Shown: one piece after another, positions 1 through 7,287 of the stretch
Layout: the number at the start of each line of letters is the position of its first letter
How positions within the stretch are numbered: the stretch's first letter is position 1
Assembly (NCBI GenBank): GCA_910584945.1
Contig: CAJUDY010000064.1
Location: 1 to 13,860, forward strand
Length of the DNA stretch: 13,860 nt
Direction of reading: 5' to 3'
Source: an uncultured Lachnospiraceae bacterium
GTDB taxonomy: Bacteria > Bacillota > Clostridia > Lachnospirales > Lachnospiraceae
Translations under genes and position numbers: made by a program
The notes under the pieces: model-generated
Told to the model about the DNA's origin: nothing
Database searches by the model: none
Seen by the model: the letters and a program-made list of their open reading frames with translations, nothing else

Positions 1-7
1 GTTTTGC

Positions 8-72
8 GGGTCCCAAGTTCAAAAAATCCTCCTGCAAGCGAGCTTCCATCGGACTTTTTGAACTTTTGACCC
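8..72. repeat. Imperfect palindromic intergenic repeat
   Basis: Bases 8-29 pair with 51-72 with three mismatches, around a 21-base loop (30-50) that contains a small AAG/CTT hairpin. The core of each arm is AAGTTCAAAAA against TTTTTGAACTT. The element lies beyond the terminator of the lipoprotein gene and is not followed by a clean T-run, so it looks more like a dispersed palindromic repeat than a terminator. Only one copy is in the window, so its repeat nature is inferred from its form. The neighbouring gene to the left is not visible. Confidence 0.5.
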
Positions 73-87
73 TGGTATCATGTTCAT

Positions 88-127
88 ATAAAATAAGAGG
101 ACTGCAACGCATCTCATCACAGTCCTC
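88..127 (-). terminator. Rho-independent terminator of the sugar-binding lipoprotein gene
   Basis: A perfect 8-bp stem, GAGGACTG (97-104) with CAGTCCTC (120-127), is followed on the minus strand by TTATTTTAT (96 down to 88). It lies about 70 bases past the stop codon at 199. It implies that the lipoprotein gene is transcribed alone, without a downstream permease or ATPase on the same message. Confidence 0.65.
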
Positions 128-198
128 ACATTTTTCATTGTTTCCCAATCCGCGGAACTGCCTCTATATCAGTCCTGACAAGGGTGACAGATTTATAA

Positions 199-1308
199 TC
201 AGAAGTCATAATCTCCCATATTATCAACGGTTACGTCAATCCATGCTTTTCCATAGAATACCTTGTCAACAAGCTTCAGATCCTGATAACCTTCTGCCTC
301 CAAGCTCATACCGTCTGCAACTTCCTCGCCTTTGAGAACTTTAAGAGCCAGCTCGTTCATCGCATAACCCGCCAGTGCCGGGTCCCAGAAAGAGATCTCA
401 TCGATCGCGCCGGACTCCAGATACTGACCTGCCACGGATACCAGAGAAGTACCGATAACATAGGTAGAGTCTTCTTTGCCTGCCTCCTCAATCGCACGTG
501 CGATGCCGGGAGCGTCCGTCATAGCGGAACCCTGGAAACCTACCAGATCCGGATAAGCTGCCAGAAGCTCTTTCGCCTTCGTGTAAGCAATATCAGAGTC
601 CTCGGTGGTCTCATTCTTATTGGAAACCAGCTCCATATCCGGATACTCCGTCTCCTGACGTCCGGTGGAAGCGTCTACCCACTCATTGTGAGAGGTCGCG
701 GTCAGAGAACCAACGAACGTGGTATACTGGCCCTTTCCGCCCATCATCTCGCCGAGCTGTCCCATAAAGTGATCGCCGTACTCAGAGTTATCAAATGCCT
801 CGATATCATAGTCTGCATTTTTTACATCGGAAGCCTCATGGGTAATAACCACGATCCCCGCGTCTCTTGCTTTCTGAAGAACGGTCTCCAGAGACTCGGT
901 AGAGTTAGGAACGACGCAGATTGCATCCACGTCTGCAGCGATGGCATCCTCAATCACCTGCACCTGAGCAGCCGGGTCGCCGGTATTCGCACCGGTCTGG
1001 TAAGCATCCACGCCGGTATCTGCCGCGAACTGGTTCACGCCGACTTCCATTCTGTCAAACCATGCAACGCCGGTCAGCTTCACAATGGTAGCGATTGTGT
1101 ACTCGTTGTTGTCCTTCGCATCTGCTGCGGCGTCACCGCTCTCTGCCGGAGCTTCTGCATCCGGAGCTTCCGCTTCCGGAGCCTCTGCCTCTGCAGCTGC
1201 CGGCTCACTGTCCGCCGCCGGTTCCGATGTGCTTCCACCGCCGCCGGAGCAGCCAATCAGAGAAACAGTCATTGCTGCCGCCAACAAGATGCTTAGTTTT
1301 TTCTTCAT
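199..1308 (-). CDS. Sugar ABC transporter substrate-binding lipoprotein, LsrB/RhaS-like
   Basis: This 369-residue protein is an extracellular solute-binding lipoprotein. Residues 1-20 form a lipoprotein signal peptide (KKK, hydrophobic stretch, lipobox SLIGC with Cys20). Residues 21-66 are a low-complexity Glu/Ala/Pro/Gly linker that would hold the domain off the membrane. The rest is a type I periplasmic-binding fold of the Peripla_BP_4 class. The start IATIVKLTGVAWF and the end NMGDYDF resemble E. coli LsrB (IAFIPKLVGVGFF and NIGKYDF, from memory). The ATG at 1308 is chosen over an in-frame ATG at 1350 because AGGAGGGT (1317-1324) precedes it and the signal peptide begins there. The ligand is uncertain: where LsrB has the autoinducer-2-binding Asp-Gln of TDQNQW this protein has TSHNEW, so another sugar such as rhamnose or a related pentose or hexose is likely. 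The gene appears monocistronic. Confidence 0.85.
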   Translation of the reverse strand: MKKKLSILLAAAMTVSLIGCSGGGGSTSEPAADSEPAAAEAEAPEAEAPDAEAPAESGDAAADAKDNNEYTIATIVKLTGVAWFDRMEVGVNQFAADTGVDAYQTGANTGDPAAQVQVIEDAIAADVDAICVVPNSTESLETVLQKARDAGIVVITHEASDVKNADYDIEAFDNSEYGDHFMGQLGEMMGGKGQYTTFVGSLTATSHNEWVDASTGRQETEYPDMELVSNKNETTEDSDIAYTKAKELLAAYPDLVGFQGSAMTDAPGIARAIEEAGKEDSTYVIGTSLVSVAGQYLESGAIDEISFWDPALAGYAMNELALKVLKGEEVADGMSLEAEGYQDLKLVDKVFYGKAWIDVTVDNMGDYDF

Positions 1309-1384
1309 AGTAAGATACCCTCCTTTTTTGCCTGTCAGCAATTTGCACAATTCTTAATACAATTGCTGTCCTATTTGTTTAATG

Positions 1385-1413
1385 AGTATAGCATTTTGAG
1401 GATATCATGTCAA
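1385..1413 (-). promoter_or_regulatory. Sigma-A promoter of the sugar-binding lipoprotein gene
   Basis: Read on the minus strand: -35 TTGACA (1413-1408), 17-bp spacer, -10 TATACT (1390-1385). The start of transcription would be near 1378, giving a 5' leader of about 70 nt. That leader contains a CAGCAATT / AATTGCTG inverted repeat just upstream of the ribosome binding site. Bases 1414-1510, between this and the next promoter, show nothing further. Confidence 0.75.
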
Positions 1414-1510
1414 GTTATTTTTGCATTTTTCACAATTTCTCCACTGGTGAAATATAATTTCTTTGGAAAAAGGCGTTTGCCGCATCGATGCAGACAATGG
1501 AGTCACATCC

Positions 1511-1559
1511 ATTTGATATGTAGTTTTTAATACGATTTGTCTTGACATTCATATCAAAT
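1511..1559. promoter_or_regulatory. Perfect 10-bp inverted repeat flanking a -35 box
   Basis: ATTTGATATG (1511-1520) is repeated in inverted form as CATATCAAAT (1550-1559), with the -35 box TTGACA at 1542-1547 between them. Both arms hold a TTTGA/TCAAA half-site like the one at 1574-1586. The arrangement suggests upstream operator half-sites for a dimeric regulator of the flavoenzyme gene. The regulator is not encoded nearby. Confidence 0.5.
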
Positions 1560-1570
1560 TCTCCTATAAT
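1542..1570 (+). promoter_or_regulatory. Consensus sigma-A promoter of the NMO/FabK-family gene
   Basis: -35 TTGACA (1542-1547), 17-bp spacer, -10 TATAAT (1565-1570): a full consensus match. Transcription would start near 1577, inside the palindrome at 1557-1603, so the mRNA leader is only about 30 nt. A promoter this strong normally needs a repressor, which fits the palindromic sites over it. Confidence 0.85.
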
Positions 1571-1603
1571 TATTTTGAACATCAAAGTAATTATAGGAGA
1601 ATT
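1557..1603. promoter_or_regulatory. 47-bp near-perfect palindrome spanning -10 box, start site and ribosome binding site; FabT-like box at its centre
   Basis: AATTCTCCTATAATTA (1557-1572) is the exact reverse complement of TAATTATAGGAGAATT (1588-1603). After one T/G position, TTTGA (1574-1578) pairs with TCAAA (1582-1586) around ACA. The left arm contains the -10 box and the right arm the AGGAG ribosome binding site. The centre, TTTGA-N3-TCAAA, has the form of the box bound by the fatty-acid-synthesis repressor FabT in lactic acid bacteria. Because transcription would start near the centre, the normal message carries only the right arm, so the palindrome should act in DNA. Read-through RNA from upstream would instead fold and hide the ribosome binding site. 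Confidence 0.75.
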
Positions 1604-1605
1604 CT

Positions 1606-2733
1606 ATGTCCTCCTTCATTTTCTATAAGAAAGGCAGCATTATGAACAGACAGGCATTACAAATCGGACCAAAAAAAGCAGCGCTTCCGTTGATTCAGGG
1701 AGGCATGGGCGTGGGGGTCAGCCTCTCGGGACTGGCCGGCGCCGTCGCGAAGGAAGGCGGCGTCGGCGTCATCTCCACGGCTCAGATCGGCTTTCGGGAA
1801 CCGGACTTTGAAGAGGATTCCAAGAAAGCGAATCTGCGCGCCATGGTCGCAGAATTAGAAAAAGCCAGGGCGATCGCCGCAGGAGCGAACGGCTCCTGTG
1901 ACGGTCTCCTTGGCTTCAATATCATGGTCGCCACCAGGGACTATGAAGATTATGTACGCACCGCCGCAAGGGCCGGTGCAGACGTGATCATCTCCGGCGC
2001 CGGTCTTCCGGTGGACCTGCCCCGGTATGTGGAAGACAGCGATACCCTGATCGCCCCTATCGTATCTTCCGAGAAAGCGGCTCGCCTTCTTCTGAAGCTG
2101 TGGGACCGCCACCACCACCGGACAGCGGATTTTCTCGTGATCGAAAGCGCCCATGCCGGCGGCCATCTGGGCTTTTCCGCCGAGCAGCTGACCCATCTGT
2201 ATGAGGAAGATTTTGACGCTTCTTATGATCAGGAGATAAAGAAGATCCTCTCCTGCGTCCGCACTTACGGGGAAAAATATCATACCCATATCCCGGTCAT
2301 CCTTGCCGGCGGAATCATGGACGCCGCCTCTGTCCGCCATGCCTTCTCCCTGGGCGCAGACGGAGTCCAGGTTGCCACACCTTTTGTGACCACTAAGGAG
2401 TGCGATGCCGCCCTCCCCTTTAAGCAGGCTTATGTGAACGCCCGCCCGGAGGACATCGAGATCATAAAAAGTCCGGTGGGAATGCCTGCCAGAGCCATCC
2501 GCAACCCATTCCTGGAACGGATGAAACAGGGCCGGGAATCCATCTCCAAATGCTACCGCTGTCTGGAAAAATGCAGTCCTAAGACAGCTCCCTACTGTAT
2601 CACTCAGGCACTGATCCGCGCCGTGAAAGGAGATACCGAAAACGGCCTGATCTTCTGCGGGGACAACGCCGGAGCATTGACCGGAATCACCACGGTCAAA
2701 GAAGTCATCTCCACGTTATTCCTCCATTCGTGA
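1606..2733 (+). CDS. FMN-dependent nitronate monooxygenase / enoyl-ACP reductase II (FabK) family protein
   Basis: This 375-residue TIM-barrel flavoprotein belongs to the NMO/FabK family. Visible family elements are LIQGGMGVGVSLSGLAGAV (29-47), SGAGLP (130-135), the ESAHAGGHLGF segment carrying the likely active-site His (180-190), AGGI (234-237) and GADGVQVATPF (250-260), which forms the FMN phosphate site. A C-terminal cluster C316-x2-C319-x3-C323-x7-C331 is absent from the classical FabK I recall and could bind a metal or an Fe-S cluster. The ATG at 1606 has AGGAG six bases upstream. An in-frame ATG at 1642, preceded by AAGG, would remove a 12-residue extension and gives the more usual family N-terminus. 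The substrate cannot be read from sequence: it may be a nitronate or an enoyl thioester. The gene stands alone and converges on the ABC-F gene with a 16-bp gap. Confidence 0.85.
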   Translation: MSSFIFYKKGSIMNRQALQIGPKKAALPLIQGGMGVGVSLSGLAGAVAKEGGVGVISTAQIGFREPDFEEDSKKANLRAMVAELEKARAIAAGANGSCDGLLGFNIMVATRDYEDYVRTAARAGADVIISGAGLPVDLPRYVEDSDTLIAPIVSSEKAARLLLKLWDRHHHRTADFLVIESAHAGGHLGFSAEQLTHLYEEDFDASYDQEIKKILSCVRTYGEKYHTHIPVILAGGIMDAASVRHAFSLGADGVQVATPFVTTKECDAALPFKQAYVNARPEDIEIIKSPVGMPARAIRNPFLERMKQGRESISKCYRCLEKCSPKTAPYCITQALIRAVKGDTENGLIFCGDNAGALTGITTVKEVISTLFLHS

Positions 2734-2749
2734 CCGGCAGCCGCTCCTT

Positions 2750-4555
2750 CTATCCCTGATTCTGTGCGGCGATCTGATCCGCCAGATCGCTCAGATACAG
2801 ATAGCGCTCCATCTTTTCTTCCAAAAGCGCTTCTTTCTCTTCTTTTTCTTCCGTCAGCTGATGAAGCTTCACAAAATCCGTCGCCGCCTGTTCCATCTGC
2901 TTCTCCAGCGCGGCGATGGCCTCCTCGATCTCTTCAATCTCGGCCTCGATGGTCTCATAATCCCGCTGTTCCTGCCAGGTAAACTTCTTCTTTACCGTCT
3001 TGACCTTCCCCGTCTTCTCCGCGCTTCCTTTTGTCGGCTTTCCAAAGACGTCCGCACCCTTTTCCTCTCTCTGCCTGATCTTAAGATAATCCGAGTACCC
3101 GCCTTCATACTGGCGGATGCTCCCCTCTCCCTCAAAGGCGAAAAGCCGGTCCGCCGTCTTGTCCAGAAAATACCGGTCGTGGGATACCATGATCAGAATC
3201 CCCGGAAAACGCTCCAGATAATCTTCCAGGATCGCCAGGGTCTGGATATCCAGATCGTTGGTCGGCTCGTCCAGAATCAGAATATTGGGCGCTTCCATCA
3301 ATACTTTCAGAAGATACAGCCGTCGCTTCTCCCCGCCGGACAGCTTCTCAATGAACGTGTGCTGCAGCGCCCCGTCGAACAGGAACCGTTCCAGCATCAT
3401 GGCCGCGGACACCGTACCGTCCTCGGTCTTCACATACTCCGCCGTGTCCCGAATGTAGTCGATCACCTTCTGCCTCGGGTCAAGCGCTTCATTTTCCTGG
3501 GAAAAATAACCGATCTTCACCGTGGAACCCACAGTCACCTCCCCCTGGTCCGGCGCCTCCAGTCCCATGATGATCTTCATCAAAGTCGTCTTTCCGCAGC
3601 CGTTCGGCCCCACAAAGCCAATCCGGTCCCGCTTGCGAAAGACATAACCAAAATCCCGAATCAACTGCCTGCCGCCATAGCTTTTTGACAGGCCCACAAG
3701 TTCCAGCGTCTTTTTCCCAAGTCTGGAAGAAAGAGTGCTTACTTCCACCTTCTGATCCTGTACCGGAGCTTTTGTGATCTCTTTTAATTCCTCATAGCGC
3801 TGAATATGCGCTTTCTGCTTGGTAGAGCGGGCCCTGGCGCCACGCCTCATCCACTCCAGCTCACTCCGGAGGATATTTTTATTCTTTCGATAAGTGGCAA
3901 GCTCCAGATCTTCCCTTGCCGCCTTTGCCTCCAGAAAACCGGCAAAATTGGTCTGGTACTGATAGAGTTTTCCCTTATCAATCTCCACAATCCGCCCGCA
4001 GACCCGATCCAGAAAATACCGGTCGTGGGTTACCATCAGAAGGGCTCCTTTTCGCTGAATCAGCGCCTGCTCCAGCCAGAGCACCATCTCGCTGTTCAGG
4101 TGGTTCGTGGGTTCATCCAAAAGAAGCAGATCACAGTCCGCCATCAGCGCCGATGCCAGCGCCACCAGCTTCTTCTGCCCGCCGGACAGATGATCGATCC
4201 TTGCATTCTCATCCTCGAAACCCATCACATTCAGGATTGCCTTGCTGTCCCCGGCGATGCTCCACTCATTGTCCTCTGTCCGGTTTTTCGTCACCACATA
4301 ATCATAGATGGTCATTCCTTCCGGAAACATTGGATTCTGGGGAAGATATCGGACATACACCCGGTTTCCTTTGATCACTTCTCCCTGATCCGGTTCCTCC
4401 ACGCCCGCCAGAATACGGAGCAGTGTGGATTTCCCGGTTCCGTTGATCCCCACAATCCCGATTTTGTCCTGATCCTCGATTCCCAGATCCACGCCCATAA
4501 AAAGTTCTTTATCCGTATAGCTTTTCCATATACCTTTTGCCGTCAACAGATTCAT
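2750..4555 (-). CDS. uup: ABC-F family ATPase, Uup-like
   Basis: This 601-residue soluble protein has two ATP-binding cassettes and no membrane segments, as in ribosome-acting ABC-F proteins. Cassette 1: Walker A GINGTGKST (36-44), signature LSGGQ (123-127), Walker B LLLLDEP (143-149), switch His177. Cassette 2: Walker A GPNGCGKTT (316-324), signature LSGGE (405-409), Walker B ILILDEP (425-431), switch His459. The inter-cassette linker includes RRGARARSTKQKAHIQRYEEL-type sequence (about 237-257). Residues 526-597 form a charged coiled coil, the C-terminal extension typical of Uup. Uup proteins bind ribosomes or branched DNA and affect translation and precise excision. Because it is an Uup type with a coiled-coil tail, a housekeeping role is likelier than antibiotic resistance. 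It is the last gene of the degV operon: the upstream stop is 8 bp away and supplies the GGAG ribosome binding site. Confidence 0.88.
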   Translation of the reverse strand: MNLLTAKGIWKSYTDKELFMGVDLGIEDQDKIGIVGINGTGKSTLLRILAGVEEPDQGEVIKGNRVYVRYLPQNPMFPEGMTIYDYVVTKNRTEDNEWSIAGDSKAILNVMGFEDENARIDHLSGGQKKLVALASALMADCDLLLLDEPTNHLNSEMVLWLEQALIQRKGALLMVTHDRYFLDRVCGRIVEIDKGKLYQYQTNFAGFLEAKAAREDLELATYRKNKNILRSELEWMRRGARARSTKQKAHIQRYEELKEITKAPVQDQKVEVSTLSSRLGKKTLELVGLSKSYGGRQLIRDFGYVFRKRDRIGFVGPNGCGKTTLMKIIMGLEAPDQGEVTVGSTVKIGYFSQENEALDPRQKVIDYIRDTAEYVKTEDGTVSAAMMLERFLFDGALQHTFIEKLSGGEKRRLYLLKVLMEAPNILILDEPTNDLDIQTLAILEDYLERFPGILIMVSHDRYFLDKTADRLFAFEGEGSIRQYEGGYSDYLKIRQREEKGADVFGKPTKGSAEKTGKVKTVKKKFTWQEQRDYETIEAEIEEIEEAIAALEKQMEQAATDFVKLHQLTEEKEEKEALLEEKMERYLYLSDLADQIAAQNQG

Positions 4556-4563
4556 ATTTACGC

Positions 4564-7257
4564 TTACTCCACAAAATCCGCTTCCCGAAGCAGGCGGTTG
4601 CCGAACTCATCCATACTTTTCTTCGTTACCTTTTCCAGCAAGTGGCGGATGCTTCCTTTTCCCGCATGCTCGATGGCTCCGTCGATGATCTCCTTTACCT
4701 CCGCCACCATGACCATATGGTCGTTGGTCTGGCGGCTGCCGATCTGGTCGTACAAAGCCAGTACGCCGAATTCGTCAAAAGTGTATCCCAGCTCCTGGGC
4801 ATAGGATTTTCCAAAGGACACCAGCTCATCGTTGGTAAATACCGGAATATCGATGGTATGGTCAAATTTTGACGCAAAATTCTTATTTCGGCGGAAAAGC
4901 TGCTGAATCTCTTCCGCGCTGTCCTCCAGAATCACCAGAAGACCCCCGGTGTCCGCTTCCATGGCAAGACTTAAGGCCATCAGAGTCGCGTCGGACAGTC
5001 CTCCCGCGCTCTCCACAATCAGCGCGCCGCCTTTTAACTTTTGAATAATCTCGTAGATATCTTTGGTGTTCAGTCTCTGTCCGCTGATCTTGGCCAGGCG
5101 CTTTCCCTCAACCCGCCCCTGCTTCTGCAACGCTTTCACGATATCGATGGCCAGCGTGGTCTTGCCATTCCCCTGCTCTCCGGTAATAGTCAGATTGCCG
5201 CTGGAAGAGTTCGTCTTCCCGGTCCTGGGTGCATCTTTGAACAGCACGGACAGCTGTTTGCTCATCCCCTTCACCGATGTAAAGTACGCAAACAATCGTG
5301 CCTGCTCTTTCGTCAAATGTCCGGCATTGACCGCCATCTCCGACACTTCCGCCGCCAGAGACCGCTCAAGCTCCTGAATCATGCTCATGGATGAGGTTCC
5401 AGAAGTTTTCTTCGGGCTCGTGGCCCCAACGATCTCTCCTGTATCCTCCAGGTCTTCCATCACCAGCTCTTCTTCCTCACTGTCGTCCTCCCCGTCGAGA
5501 TCCGGCGGCAGGTCATCCTCTGTGATCACGGTCTCTTCTTCTTTTTTCTCGTCCATCTCGCTTAAGATCTTCCGGACGTCCTCCGGTATATCGCTGGATT
5601 CCCCGGCGATCAATTTCATCAACTCCGCGGTCTCCTGCTTTACCTTCTCTTTACGAATCTGCGCTTTTTCCGAGTTTGCCTCCAGAATTGCCTCCGCCTC
5701 TTTTTTCGTTTCCTCCCATTCGGTGAGAATCTCGTCGATGCTGATCCGACCAGAATTCTGAGAAACGGAAGGTTCTTCTACACCCGGCCCTTCCTCTCCC
5801 ATTTTCTCTTCTGGGCCAGGCTCCGGCAGTTCGATCGTTTCCTCCTCACGGAGGTCCGGCTCCGATTCTTCTTCCGGCAGCTCCTCCTCTGCTTCTTCCT
5901 CCAGAAGGCCAAGATCCGGCAGTTCAATCGTTCCGTCCTCTCGGAAGTCTGGCTCCGGCTCGTGCTCCGGCAGCTCTTCCTCTTCCGCTTCCTCCAGAAG
6001 ACCGAGATCCGGCAGCTCAATCGTTCCGTCCTCTCGGAAGTCCGGTTCCAACTCGCTTTTCGCCTGCGCCTCATCGGTCTCATCTCCAAGACCAAGATCC
6101 GGCAATTCAATCGTTCCGTCCTCTCGAAAATCCGGTTCCGGCTCATTCTCCGGTTGCCCGTTCTCTTCCGCTTCCTCTCCAAAACCGAGATCCGGCAGCT
6201 CAATCGTTCCGTCCTCTCGGAAGTCCGGTTCCGGCTCGCTTTTCGCCTGCGCCTCATCGATCCCGTCTCCAAGACCAAGGTCCGGCAATTCAATCGTTCC
6301 GTCTTCCCGTAAATCCGGTTCCAGCTCATTCTCCGGCGGCCCGTTCTCTTCGGTTCCCTCTCCAAAACCAAGGTCCGGCAGCTCGATCGTCCCGTCTTCA
6401 CGGAGATCGGGCTCTGGCTCTTCCTTCAAAAGAGAAAATATTTCCTCTTCTTTCAGCCCAAGATCTGGAAGCTCAATGGCTCTATTTTCCTTTAACTCTA
6501 CCGGTTTTTCCTCCGGAAGATTTCCTTCTTCCATTGCCAGCTCCGGCAGCTCGATGGTCGCGTCCTCCTGCAGCAGTTCATCCAGGTTTCCCGCCAACTC
6601 CGCCTGCAGATTCATGGTGTTGAACCGGTCCGTATTAAATTCCTGAACGGACGTCTCTTCGTACTTTTCCCGCTGCTCTCTCGTCAAAGGTTCATACTTC
6701 TGCTTCAGCTCCAGCGCCTTTGCCACATATTTCCCCTCGCTGAACCAGAGAATCAATTCATCGCATTCCCGGACGCACTCTTTCGAAAGGCCCGCCTCAT
6801 CATACCTCGCTGCCAGCTCGTAAGCCCATTTTTCCTGATATTCATGCATTTTGTACTCATTCAATATCTTGATCTGATCTTCCAGGCTCGACCCTCGCTC
6901 CCGATAGATCTGATATTTCAGAATATAGCGGCTCTGATCGTGAGGAGCTGCCTTTACAAATTCCCGGTACAAAGAGATTGCCTCTTCAAAATTATGCATC
7001 TTCGTGCAAACCTCTGTCATCCGATACAGCAGCATACGTCCCACCGGCGCACGGTCATAGGCGATATCCAATATCTCCATGCACTCCCCATACCGCTCTG
7101 TCTTCTCATATATCTCGCTGACCACATACAGCATCTCCAGATTCTTCACACGGCGCCAGTCGATGGTATCCGCAATCTTAGCCGCTTCTATATAGTTTTT
7201 CTTCTTTACCAGCTTGTCTATCTGCTCCGCCTTCAGACGATATTCGTACTTATCCAA
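4564..7257 (-). CDS. Large TPR / acidic-repeat / AAA+-like ATPase of unknown function
   Basis: I do not recognise a named function for this 897-residue protein. Residues 1-200 are helical TPR-like repeats (for example NYIEAAKIADTIDW, RYGECMEILDIAYDRAP, NFEEAISLYREFVKAAP). Residues 231-482 are very acidic and carry nine copies of a TIELPDLG motif, listed separately. Residues 505-555 form a charged helix (ISIDEILTEWEETKKEAE), followed by more acidic sequence to about 606. Residues 655-890 form a P-loop ATPase domain: Walker A GEQGNGKTT (693-701), sensor-like strand GGLLVILEDS (771-780), a QQLFRRNKNFASKF segment and a C-terminal helical lid, like CbbX/EccA-type AAA+ proteins. The Walker B position reads GALIVESAGG (744-753), without the usual Asp-Glu pair. 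No signal peptide or membrane segment is seen, so it is probably cytoplasmic, a scaffold or regulated ATPase. It lies 30 bp after degV and 8 bp before the ABC-F gene. Confidence 0.8.
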   Translation of the reverse strand: MDKYEYRLKAEQIDKLVKKKNYIEAAKIADTIDWRRVKNLEMLYVVSEIYEKTERYGECMEILDIAYDRAPVGRMLLYRMTEVCTKMHNFEEAISLYREFVKAAPHDQSRYILKYQIYRERGSSLEDQIKILNEYKMHEYQEKWAYELAARYDEAGLSKECVRECDELILWFSEGKYVAKALELKQKYEPLTREQREKYEETSVQEFNTDRFNTMNLQAELAGNLDELLQEDATIELPELAMEEGNLPEEKPVELKENRAIELPDLGLKEEEIFSLLKEEPEPDLREDGTIELPDLGFGEGTEENGPPENELEPDLREDGTIELPDLGLGDGIDEAQAKSEPEPDFREDGTIELPDLGFGEEAEENGQPENEPEPDFREDGTIELPDLGLGDETDEAQAKSELEPDFREDGTIELPDLGLLEEAEEEELPEHEPEPDFREDGTIELPDLGLLEEEAEEELPEEESEPDLREEETIELPEPGPEEKMGEEGPGVEEPSVSQNSGRISIDEILTEWEETKKEAEAILEANSEKAQIRKEKVKQETAELMKLIAGESSDIPEDVRKILSEMDEKKEEETVITEDDLPPDLDGEDDSEEEELVMEDLEDTGEIVGATSPKKTSGTSSMSMIQELERSLAAEVSEMAVNAGHLTKEQARLFAYFTSVKGMSKQLSVLFKDAPRTGKTNSSSGNLTITGEQGNGKTTLAIDIVKALQKQGRVEGKRLAKISGQRLNTKDIYEIIQKLKGGALIVESAGGLSDATLMALSLAMEADTGGLLVILEDSAEEIQQLFRRNKNFASKFDHTIDIPVFTNDELVSFGKSYAQELGYTFDEFGVLALYDQIGSRQTNDHMVMVAEVKEIIDGAIEHAGKGSIRHLLEKVTKKSMDEFGNRLLREADFVE
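5812..6567 (-). repeat. Nine-copy tandem repeat encoding an acidic TIELPDLG motif
   Basis: In the 897-residue protein the motif begins at residues 231, 257, 286, 317, 347, 378, 408, 439 and 470. Copies 3-8 are identical over REDGTIELPDLG, while copies 1, 2 and 9 have diverged. Spacing from copy 3 onward alternates 31, 30, 31, 30, 31, 31 residues. Copies 3-4 and 5-6 form a duplicated pair: GFGE-EENG-PEN spacers alternate with GLGD-DEAQAKSE spacers, giving a higher period of about 61 residues (183 bp). Copies 7 and 8 have EE-rich spacers beginning LLEE. Growth by recent tandem duplication is likely, and copy number may vary between strains. Confidence 0.92.
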
Positions 7258-7287
7258 TGAATCCTGTCCCCATTTCCCTTAGCTTCC

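Noticed and set aside
688..1357. Plus-strand frames opposite the lipoprotein gene
   Set aside because: They are antisense shadows of the acidic Ala/Glu/Pro linker and binding domain, without promoter or ribosome binding site.
2769..2790. Perfect 8-bp stem GCGATCTG/CAGATCGC near the convergent gene ends, considered as a terminator
   Set aside because: It lies inside the ABC-F coding sequence and has no T-run on either strand.
2750..4555. ABC-F protein as an antibiotic resistance determinant (Msr/Vga/OptrA type)
   Set aside because: The coiled-coil C-terminal tail and linker fit housekeeping Uup-type proteins better, and no leader attenuator precedes it in its operon.
5778..6401. Long minus-strand frame in another phase of the TIELPDLG repeat, and a plus-strand frame at 5962-6312
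   Set aside because: Both are shadows of the repeat-rich coding sequence. They are dominated by Arg/Ser/Thr patterns created by the repeats and have no ribosome binding site.
5812..6567. Regular DNA repeat with spacers, superficially like a CRISPR array
   Set aside because: The repeats are in frame, longer than CRISPR repeats would allow with their spacers, and encode a conserved peptide. No cas genes are present.
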